Shown here: positions 9,701 through 20,815 of the stretch, piece after piece | Position numbering within the stretch: position 1 is the stretch's first letter | Layout of the letters: each line of letters opens with the position of its first letter | Source: Atherix ibis | Lineage: Eukaryota > Arthropoda > Insecta > Diptera > Athericidae | DNA: 64,000 nt | Assembly: GCA_958298945.1 (NCBI GenBank) | Contig: OY282608.1 | Location: 17,399,933 to 17,463,932 of the forward strand | Direction: 5' to 3' | The notes under the pieces: generated by a model | Told to the model about the DNA's origin: nothing | Databases searched by the model: none | Seen by the model: only the letters and a program-made list of their open reading frames with translations | Translations under genes and position numbers: made by a program

Positions 9701-12700
9701 AAACGAACAAACCAACAAACCAACAAACCAACAAATAAAAAAACCAACAAACCAACAAGCCAACAAGCTTACAAACCAACAAACTAACAAACCAACAAGC
9801 CAACAAACCAACAAACCAACAAGCCAACAAGCCAACAAACCAACAAACTAAGTAACCAAGAAGCCAACAAACCAACAAACCAACAAGCCAACAAGCCAAC
9901 AAACCAACAAACCAACAAGCCAACAAACAAACAAACCAACAAACCAACAAGCCAACAAACCAACAAACAAATAAACCAACAAACGAACAAACCAACAAAC
10001 CAACAAAGCAACAAACAAATAAACCAACAAACCAACAAACCAACAAACCAACAAACCAACAAACCAACAAACCTACAAACCAACAAACCAACAAACAAAT
10101 AAACGAACAAACCAACAAACCAACAAACCAACAAATTAAAAAACCAACAAACCAACATGCCAACAAGCCAACAAACCAACAAACCAACAAACCAACAAGC
10201 CAACAAACCAACAAGCCAACAAACCAACAACCCAAAAAACCAAGTAACCAAAAAGCCAACAAACTAACAAACCAACAAGCCAACAAGCCAACAAACCAAC
10301 AAACCAACAAAGCAACAAGCCAACAAGCCAACAAACCAACAAACCAACAAGCCAACAAACCAACAAACAAACAAGCCAACAAACCAACAAACCAAGAAAC
10401 CAACAAACCAACAAGCCAACAAACCAAGAAGCCAACAAGGCAACAAACCAACAAACCAACAAGACAACAAACCAACAAACCAACAAACCAACAAACCAAT
10501 AAACCAACAAACCAACAAACCAACAAGCCAACAAGCCAACAAACCAACAAACCAACAAACCAACAAGCCAAAAAACCAACAAGCCAACAAACCAACAAAC
10601 CAACAAACCAAGTGACCAAAAAGCCAACAAACTAACAAACCAAAAAAGCAACAAGCCACCAAACCAACAAACCAAAAAAGCAACAAGCCAACAAGCCAAC
10701 AAACCAACAAACCAACAAGCCAACAAGCCAACAAACCAACAAACCAACAAGCCAACAAGCCAACAAACCAACAAACCAACAAACCAATAAACTAAGTAAC
10801 CAACAAGCCAACAAACCAACAAACTAACAAGCCAACAAACCGACAAACTAACAAACCAACAAGCCAACAAACCAACAAACCGACAAGCCAACAAGCCAAC
10901 AAACCAACAAACCAACAAACCAACAAGCCAACAAACAAATAAACGAACAAACCAACAAACCAACAAACCAACAAATTAAAAAACCATCAAAAAACCAACA
11001 AGCCAACAAGCCAACAAACCAACAAACTAACAAACCAACAAGCCAACAAACCAACAAACCAATAAGCCAACAAACCAACAAACCAACAAACCAAAAAACC
11101 AACAAACCAACAAACCAACAAACCAACAAACCAACAAACCAACAAGCCAATAAGCCAATAAACCAACAAACCAACAAACCAACCAGCCAACAAACCAACA
11201 ACCCAACAAGCAAACAAGCAAACAAGCCAACAAACCAACAAATCAACAAAGCAACAAACCAACAAACCAACAAGCCAACAAGCCAACAAGCCAACAAACC
11301 AACAAGCCAACAAACCAACAAACCAACAAGCCAACAAACCAACAAACCAACAAACCAACAAACCAACAAGCCAACAAGCCAACAAACCAACAAACCGACA
11401 AGCCAACAAACCAACAAACCAAGTAACCAAAAAGCCAACAAACTAACAAACCAACAAACCAAAAAAGCAACAAGCCAACAAGCCAACAAACCAACAAACC
11501 AACAAGCCAACAAACCAACAAACCAACAAGCCAACAAGCCAACAAACCAACAAACCAACAAACCAATAAACTAAGTAACCAACAAGCCAACAAACCAACA
11601 AACTAACAAGCCAACAAACCAACAAACTAACAAACCAACAAGCCAACAAACCAACAAACCAACAAGCCAACAAGCCAACAAACCAACAAACCAACAAACC
11701 AACAAGCCAACAAACAAATAAACGAACAAACCAACAAACCAACAAACCAACAAATAAAAAAACCAAAAAACCAACAAGCCAACAAGCTTACAAACCAACA
11801 AACTAACAAACCAACAAGCCAACAAACCAACAAACCAACAAGCCAACAAGCCAACAAACCAACAAACTAAGTAACCAAGAAGCCAACAAACCAACAAACC
11901 AACAAGCCAACAAGCCAACAAACCAACAAACCAACAAGCCAACAAACAAACAAACCAACAAACCAACAAGCCAACAAACCAACAAACAAATAAACCAACA
12001 AACGAACAAACCAACAAACCAACAAACCAACAAACAAATAAACCAACAAACCAACAAACCAACAAACCAACAAACCAACAAACCAACAAACCTACAAACC
12101 AACAAACCAACAAACAAATAAACGAACAAACCAACAAACCAACAAACCAACAAATTAAAAAACCAACAAACCAACATGCCAACAAGCCAACAAACCAACA
12201 AACTAACAAACCAAGAAGCCAACAAACCAACAAACCAACAAGCCAACAAGCCAACAAACCAACAAACTAAGTAACCAAGAAGCCAACAAACCAACAAACC
12301 AACAAGCCAACAAGCCAACAAACCAACAAACCAACAAGCCAACAAACAAACAAACCAACAAACCAACAAGCCAACAAACCAACAAACCAACAAACCAACA
12401 AACCAACAAGCCAACAAACCAACAAACCAAAAAACCAACAAGCCAACAAACCAAGAAACCAACAAACCAACAAACCAAAAAGCCAACAAGCCAACAAACC
12501 AACAAACCAACAAGCCAACAAACCAACAAACCAACAAACCAACATGCCAACAAACCAACAAATCAACAAATCAACAAACCAACAAACCAAGAAACCAACA
12601 AGCCAACAAGCTAACAAACCAACAAACCAACAAACTAATAAACTAAGTAACCAACAAGCCAACAAACCAACAAACTAACAAGCCAACAAACCAACAAACT

Positions 12701-14692
12701 AACAAACCAACAAGCCAACAAACCAACAAACCAACAAGCCAACAAGCCAGCAAACCAACAAACCAACAAACCAATAAACTAAGTAACCAACAAGCCAACA
12801 AACCAACAAACTAACAAGCCAACAAACCAACAAACTAACAAACCAACAAGCCAACAAACCAACATACCAACAAGCCAACAAGCCAACAAACCAACAAACC
12901 AACAAACCAACAAACAAATAAACGAACAAACCAACAAATTAAAAAACCAACAAACCAACAAGCCAACAAGCCAACAAACCAACAAACTAACAAACCAACA
13001 AGCCAACAAACCAACAAACCAACAAGCCAACAAGTCCACAAACCAACAAACTAAGTAACCAAGAAGCCAACAAACCAACAAACCAACAAGCCAACAAGCT
13101 AACAAACCAACAAACCGACAAGCCAACAAACAAACAAACCAACAAACCAACAAGCCAACAAACCAACAAACAAATAAACCAACAAACGAACAAACCAACA
13201 AACCAACAAACTAACAAACTAACAAACAAATAAACCAACAAACCAACAAACCAACAAACCAACAAACCAACAAACCAACAAACCAATTAACCAACAAACC
13301 AACAAACGAACAAACCAACAAACCAACAAACCAACAAACCAACAAACCAACAAACCAACAAACCTTCAAACCAACAAACAAATAAACGAACAAACCAACA
13401 AACCAACAAACCAACAAATTAAAAAACCAACAAACCAACAATCCAACAAGCCAACAAACCTACAAACTAACAAACCAACAAGCCAACAAACCAACAAACC
13501 AACAAGCCAACAAGCCAACAAACCAACAAACTAAGTACCCAAGAAGCCAACAAACCAACAAACCAACAAGCCAACAAGCCAACAAACCAACAAACCAACA
13601 AGCCAACAAACAAACAAACCAACAAACCAACAAGCCAACAAACCAACAAACCAACAAACCAACAAACCAACAAGCCAACAAACCAACAAACCAACAAGCC
13701 AACAAACCAAGAAACCAACAAACCAACAAACCAAAAAGCCAACAAGCCAACAAACCAATAAAACCAACAAGCCAACAAACCAACAAACCAACAAACCAAC
13801 ATGCCAACAAACCAACAAATCAACAAATCAACAAACCAACAAACCAAGAAACCAACAAACCAACAAACCAACAACCCAAAGAACCAAAAAACCAACAAAC
13901 CATCAAACGAACAAACCAACAAACCAACAAACCAACAAACCAACAACTTAACAAACCAACAAGCCAACAAACCAACAAACCAACAAACCAACAAGCCAAC
14001 AAGCCAACAAACCAACAAACCAACAAACCAAAAAACCAACAAACCATCAAACGAACAAAGCAACAAGCCAACAAGCCAACAAACCAACAAACCAACAAGC
14101 CAACAAACCAACAAACCAACAACCCAACAATCCAACAAACCAACACACCAACAAACCAACAAGCTAACAAACCAACAAACCAACAAGCCAACAAACCAAC
14201 AAACCAACAAACCAACAAACCAACAAGCCAACAAGCCAACAAACCAACAAACCAACAAGCCAACAAGCCAACAAACCAACAAACCAACAAACCAACAAAC
14301 CAACAAACTAAGTAACCAACAAGCCAACAAGCCAACAAGCCAACAAACCAACAAACTAACAAACGAACAAGCCAACAAACCAACAAACCAACAAGCCAAC
14401 AAGCCAACAAACCAACAAACCAACAAATTAACAAGCCAACAAACCAACAAACCAACAAGCCAACAAACCAACAAACCAACAAACCAACAAACCAACAAGC
14501 CAACAAACCATCAAGCCAACAAACCATCAAGCCAACAAACCAACAAACCAACAAACCGACAAACCAATAAAACAACAAACCAACAAGCCAACAAGCCAAC
14601 AAGCCAACAAACCAACAAACCAACAAACCAACAAACCAACAAGCCAACAATCCAACAAACCAACAAACCAACAAGCCAACAAACCAACAAAC

Positions 14693-16923
14693 CAACAAAC
14701 CAATTAACCAACAAACCAACAAACGAACAAACCAACAAACCAACAAACCAACAAACCAACAAACCAACAAACCTACAAACCAACAAACCAACAAACAAAC
14801 AAACCAACAAACCAACAAACCAACAAACCAACAAATTAAAAAACCAACAAACCAACAAGCCAACAAGCCAACAAGCCAACAAACCAACAAACTAACAAAC
14901 CAACAAGCCAACAAACCAACAAACCAACAAGCCAACAAGCCAACAAACCAACAAACTAAGTAACCAAGAAGCCAACAAACCAACAAACCAACAAGCCAAC
15001 AAGCCAACAAACCAACAAACCAACAAGCCAACAAGCCAACAAACCAACAAGCCAACAAACCAACAAACCAACAAACCAACAAACCAAAAAGCCAACAAGC
15101 CAACAAACCAACAAACCAACAAGCCAACAAACCAACAAACCAACAAACCAACATGCCAACAAACCAACAAATCAACAAATCAACAAACCAACAAACCAAG
15201 AAACCAACAAACCAACAAACCAACAAACCAAAGACCAACAAACCAACAAACCATCAAACGAACAAACCAACAAACCAACAAACCAACAAACCAACAAACC
15301 AACAAACCAACAAACCAACAAACCAACAAACCAACAAACCAACAAACCAACACACCAAAAAACCAACAAACCAACAAGCCAACAAGCCAACAAACCAACA
15401 AACTAACAAACCAAGAAGCCAACAAACCAACAAACCAAAAAGCCAACAAGCCAACAAACCAACAAACCAACAAACCAACAAACCAACAAACCAACAAACC
15501 AACAAACCAACAACCCAACAATCCAACAAACCAACAAACCAACAAACCAACAAGCCAACAAACCAACAAACCAACAAGCCAACAAACCAACAAACCAACA
15601 AACCAACAAACCAACAAGCCAACAAGCCAACAAACGAACAAACCAACAAGCCAACAAACCAACAAACCAACAAACCAACAAACCAACAAACCAACAAACC
15701 AACAAACCAACAAACCAACAAACCAACGAGCCAACAAGCCAACAAACCAACAAACCAACAAGCCAACAAGCCAACAAACAAATAAACCAACAAACCAACA
15801 AACCAACAAACCAACAAACCAACAAACCAACAAACCAACAAACCAACAAACCAACAAACCAACAAACTAACAAACAAATAAACCAACAAACCAAAAAACC
15901 AACAAGCCAACAAACCAACAAACCAACAAACCAACAAGCCAACAAACCAACAAGCCAAAAAACCAACAACCCAAAAAACCAAATAACCAAAAAGCCAACA
16001 AACTAACAAACCAACAAGCCAACAAGCCAATAAACCAACAAACCAACAAAGCAACAAGCCAACAAGCCAACCAACCAACAAACCAACAAACCAACAAACC
16101 AACAAACCTACAAACCAACAAACCAACAAACAAATAAACGAACAAACCAACAAGCCAACAAACCACCAAATTAAAAAACCAACAAACCAACATGCCAACA
16201 AGCCAACAAACCAACAAACTAACAAACCAAGAAGCCAACAAACCAACAAACCAACAAGCCAACAAGCCAACAAACCAACAAACTAAGTAACCAAGAAGCC
16301 AACAAACCAACAAACCAGCAAGCCAACAAGCCAACAAACCAACAAACCAACAAGCCAACAAACAAACAAACCAACAAACCAACAAGCCAACAAACCAACA
16401 AACCAACAAACTAACAAACCAACAAGCCAACAAACCAACAAACCAACAAACCAACAAGCCAACAAACCAAGAAACCAACAAACCAACAAACCAAAAAGCC
16501 AACAAGCCAACAAACCAACAAACCAACAAGCCAACAAACCAACAAACCAACAAACCAACATGCCAACAAACCAACAAATCAACAAATCAAAAAACCAACA
16601 AACCAAGAAACCAACAAGCCAACAAGCTAACAAACCAACAAACCAACAAACCAATAAACTAAGTAACCAACAAGCCAACAAACCAACAAACTAACAAGCC
16701 AACAAACCAACAAACTAACAAACCAACAAGCCAACAAACCAACAAACCAACAAACCAACAAGCCAACAAGCCAGCAAACCAACAAACCAACAAACCAATA
16801 AAGTAAGTAACCAACAAGCCAACAAACCAACAAACTAACAAGCCAACAAACCAACAAACTAACAAACCAACAAGCCAACAAACCAACATACCAACAAGCC
16901 AACAAGCCAACAAACCAACAAAC
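14693..16923. repeat. Higher-order repeat, 2231-bp unit, copy 1 (left arm)
   Basis: First of two tandem copies offset by 2231 bp. The order of variant units is the same in both copies over almost the whole length; the differences I see are confined to the first 150 bp (one A/C change near 16988 in copy 2 and one 8-bp unit gained there). Edges are approximate, set by where the variant order stops matching (a CCAATTAACC variant at about 14700 and 16923). Confidence 0.85.
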
Positions 16924-19154
16924 CAATTAACCAACAAACCAACAAACGAACAAACCAACAAACCAACAAACCAACAAACCAACAAACCACCAAACCTACA
17001 AACCAACAAACCAACAAACAAACAAACCAACAAACCAACAAACCAACAAACCAACAAACCAACAAATTAAAAAACCAACAAACCAACAAGCCAACAAGCC
17101 AACAAGCCAACAAACCAACAAACTAACAAACCAACAAGCCAACAAACCAACAAACCAACAAGCCAACAAGCCAACAAACCAACAAACTAAGTAACCAAGA
17201 AGCCAACAAACCAACAAACCAACAAGCCAACAAGCCAACAAACCAACAAACCAACAAGCCAACAAGCCAACAAACCAACAAGCCAACAAACCAACAAACC
17301 AACAAACCAACAAACCAAAAAGCCAACAAGCCAACAAACCAACAAACCAACAAGCCAACAAACCAACAAACCAACAAACCAACATGCCAACAAACCAACA
17401 AATCAACAAATCAACAAACCAACAAACCAAGAAACCAACAAACCAACAAACCAACAAACCAAAGACCAACAAACCAACAAACCATCAAACGAACAAACCA
17501 ACAAACCAACAAACCAACAAACCAACAAACCAACAAACCAACAAACCAACAAACCAACAAACCAACAAACCAACAAACCAACACACCAAAAAACCAACAA
17601 ACCAACAAGCCAACAAGCCAACAAACCAACAAACTAACAAACCAAGAAGCCAACAAACCAACAAACCAAAAAGCCAACAAGCCAACAAACCAACAAACCA
17701 ACAAACCAACAAACCAACAAACCAACAAACCAACAAACCAACAACCCAACAATCCAACAAACCAACAAACCAACAAACCAACAAGCCAACAAACCAACAA
17801 ACCAACAAGCCAACAAACCAACAAACCAACAAACCAACAAACCAACAAGCCAACAAGCCAACAAACGAACAAACCAACAAGCCAACAAACCAACAAACCA
17901 ACAAACCAACAAACCAACAAACCAACAAACCAACAAACCAACAAACCAACAAACCAACGAGCCAACAAGCCAACAAACCAACAAACCAACAAGCCAACAA
18001 GCCAACAAACAAATAAACCAACAAACCAACAAACCAACAAACCAACAAACCAACAAACCAACAAACCAACAAACCAACAAACCAACAAACCAACAAACTA
18101 ACAAACAAATAAACCAACAAACCAAAAAACCAACAAGCCAACAAACCAACAAACCAACAAACCAACAAGCCAACAAACCAACAAGCCAAAAAACCAACAA
18201 CCCAAAAAACCAAATAACCAAAAAGCCAACAAACTAACAAACCAACAAGCCAACAAGCCAATAAACCAACAAACCAACAAAGCAACAAGCCAACAAGCCA
18301 ACCAACCAACAAACCAACAAACCAACAAACCAACAAACCTACAAACCAACAAACCAACAAACAAATAAACGAACAAACCAACAAGCCAACAAACCACCAA
18401 ATTAAAAAACCAACAAACCAACATGCCAACAAGCCAACAAACCAACAAACTAACAAACCAAGAAGCCAACAAACCAACAAACCAACAAGCCAACAAGCCA
18501 ACAAACCAACAAACTAAGTAACCAAGAAGCCAACAAACCAACAAACCAGCAAGCCAACAAGCCAACAAACCAACAAACCAACAAGCCAACAAACAAACAA
18601 ACCAACAAACCAACAAGCCAACAAACCAACAAACCAACAAACTAACAAACCAACAAGCCAACAAACCAACAAACCAACAAACCAACAAGCCAACAAACCA
18701 AGAAACCAACAAACCAACAAACCAAAAAGCCAACAAGCCAACAAACCAACAAACCAACAAGCCAACAAACCAACAAACCAACAAACCAACATGCCAACAA
18801 ACCAACAAATCAACAAATCAAAAAACCAACAAACCAAGAAACCAACAAGCCAACAAGCTAACAAACCAACAAACCAACAAACCAATAAACTAAGTAACCA
18901 ACAAGCCAACAAACCAACAAACTAACAAGCCAACAAACCAACAAACTAACAAACCAACAAGCCAACAAACCAACAAACCAACAAACCAACAAGCCAACAA
19001 GCCAGCAAACCAACAAACCAACAAACCAATAAAGTAAGTAACCAACAAGCCAACAAACCAACAAACTAACAAGCCAACAAACCAACAAACTAACAAACCA
19101 ACAAGCCAACAAACCAACATACCAACAAGCCAACAAGCCAACAAACCAACAAAC
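16924..19154. repeat. Higher-order repeat, 2231-bp unit, copy 2 (left arm)
   Basis: Second tandem copy of the 2231-bp block. It ends about 28 bp before the orientation switch at 19181, so the youngest visible duplication of the left arm lies directly against the inversion point. The near identity to copy 1 suggests a recent event. Confidence 0.85.
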
Positions 19155-19169
19155 CAACAAACCAACAAG

Positions 19170-19196
19170 CCAACAAACCAATTGATGGTTTGTTGG
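19170..19196. other. Orientation switch of the satellite (inverted-repeat centre)
   Basis: CCAACAAACCA (19170-19180) is followed by the 5-bp spacer ATTGA (19181-19185) and then TGGTTTGTTGG (19186-19196), a perfect 11-bp inverted repeat. Beyond it pairing continues unit for unit with scattered mismatches. It is the only place in the window where the unit changes strand. The right side starts with variants that match, in reverse complement, a module present in the left arm at about 6350-6567 and 13800-13900, so the two sides are not mirror images of each other at the junction. Confidence 0.95.
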
Positions 19197-20009
19197 TTTG
19201 TTGGTTCTTTGGGTTGTTGGTTTGTTGGTTTGTTGGTTTCTTGGTTTGTTGGTTTGTTGATTTATTGATTTGTTGGTTTGTTGGCATGTTGGTTTGTTGG
19301 TTTGTAGGTTTGTTGGCTTGTTGGTTTGTTGGTTTGTTGGCTTGTTGGCTTTTTGGTTTGTTGGTTTGTTGGTTTCTTGGTTTGTTGGCTTGTTGGTTTG
19401 TTGGCTTGTTGGCTTGTTGGTTTGTTGGTTTGTTGGTTTGTTTGTTTGTTGGTTTGTTGACTTGTTGGTTTGGTGGTTTGTTGGTTTCTTGGTTTGTTGG
19501 TTTGTTTGGTTGTTCGTTTGTTGGTTTGTTGGTTTGTTTGTTTATTGGTTTGTTCATTTGTTGGCTTGTTGGTTTGTTGCCTTATTGTTTTGTTAGTTTG
19601 TTTGTTTGTTTGTTTGTTCGTTTGTTGGTTTGTTGGTTTGTTTGCTTGTTGGTTTGTTGGTTTGTTGGCTTATTGGTTTGTTGGTTTGTTGGTTTGTTCG
19701 TTTGTTGGTTTGTTTGTTTGTTGGTTTGTTGGCTTGTTGGTTTGTTGGTTTGTTGGTTTGTTGGTTTGTTTGTTTGTTTATTTGTTGGCTTGTTGGTTTG
19801 TTGGTTTGTTGGTTTGTTGGCTTGTTGTTTTGTTGGCTTGTTGGTTTGTTGGTTTGTTGGTTTGTTGGTTTGTCGGGTTGTTGGTTTGTTCGTTTGTTGG
19901 TTTGTTGGTTTGTTGGTTTGTTGGTTTGTTGGTTTGTTGACTTGTTGGTTTGGTGGTTTGTTGGTTTCTTGGTTTGTTGGTTTGTTGGGTTGTTCGTTTG
20001 TTGGTTTGT

Positions 20010-20815
20010 TGACTTGTTGGTTTGGTGGTTTGTTGGTTTCTTGGTTTGTTGGTTTGTTGGGTTGTTCGTTTGTTGGTTTGTTGGTTGGTTTGTTTGTTGG
20101 TTTGTTTGTTTGTTGGCTTGTTGGTTTGTTGCCTTATTGGTTTGTTAGTTTGTTGGTTTGTTTGTTTGTTCGTTTGTTGGTTTGTTGGTTTGTTTGCTTG
20201 TTGGTTTGTTGGTTTGTTGGCTTATTGGTTTGTTGGTTTGTTGGTTTGTTCGTTTGTTGGTTTGTTTGTTTGTTGTTTTGTTGGCTTGTTGGTTTGTTGG
20301 TTTGTTGGTTTGTTGGTTTGTTGGTTTGTTGGTTTGTTGGTTTGTTGGCTTGTTGGTTTGTTGGTTTGTTGGTTTGTTGGTTTGTTGGTTTGTTGGTTTC
20401 TTGGTTTGTTGGTTTGTTGGGTTGTTCGTTTGTTGGTTTGTTGACTTGTTGGTTTGGTGGTTTGTTGGTTTCTTGGTTTGTTGGTTTGTTGGGTTGTTCG
20501 TTTGTTGGTTTGTTGGTTGGTTTGTTTGTTGGTTTGTTCGTTTGTTGGCTTGTTGGTTTGTTGCCTTATTGGTTTGTTAGTTTGTTGGTTTGTTTGTTTG
20601 TTCGTTTGTTGGTTTGTTGGTTTGTTTGCTTGTTGGTTTGTTGGTTTGTTGGCTTATTGGTTTGTTGGTTTGTTGGTTTGTTCGTTTGTTGGTTTGTTTG
20701 TTTGTTGGTTTGTTGGCTTGTTGGTTTGTTGGTTTGTTGGTTTGTTGGTTTGTTGGTTTGTTGGTTTGTTGGTTTGTTGGCTTGTTGGTTTGTTGGTTTG
20801 TTGGTTTGTTGGTTT
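20010..20815. repeat. 432-bp tandem duplication, right arm
   Basis: The block starting at 20010 (a GACTTGTTGGTTTGGTGG-type variant run) recurs at 20442, offset 432 bp or 54 octamers, and matches until about 20815 apart from a few single changes (for example near 20110/20542 and 20274/20706). It is preceded by a 72-bp (nine-unit) tandem duplication, 19938-20009 against 20010-20081. The first 430 bp or so of this block recur again, more diverged, near 22.05 and 22.6 kb. Confidence 0.75.

Larger units (their letters stand above)
3759..19181 (-). repeat. Satellite array, left arm: (CCAACAAA)n on the plus strand
   Basis: About 15.4 kb made almost only of the octamer CCAACAAA and one-base variants (CCAACAAG, CCAATAAA, CCAAAAAA, CCAAGAAA, CCATCAAA, CGAACAAA and others). 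The plus strand is nearly all C and A. I saw no non-repeat island. A variant cluster containing TAAGTAACC recurs roughly 30 times (for example near 3854, 4677, 5664, 6265, 9849, 11868, 14310, 14956, 17188, 19036) and serves as a marker of this arm. Larger blocks repeat: the stretch at 7.5-8.4 kb recurs about 2795 bp later, and 9.4-10.25 kb recurs about 2019 bp later. Frames through it are open on both strands because the unit contains no stop in any frame; they are not genes. Confidence 0.98.

Noticed and set aside
19170..19196. Telomere-to-telomere fusion point
   Set aside because: In a fusion the G-rich strands would point toward the join; here they point away. The flanks also have higher-order order rather than uniform telomere repeats.
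19170..19196. Simple fold-back (palindromic) sequencing artefact
   Set aside because: Variant units on the two sides are not mirror-matched. The right flank instead matches left-arm modules several kilobases away. Assembly error is still possible and is listed as a check.
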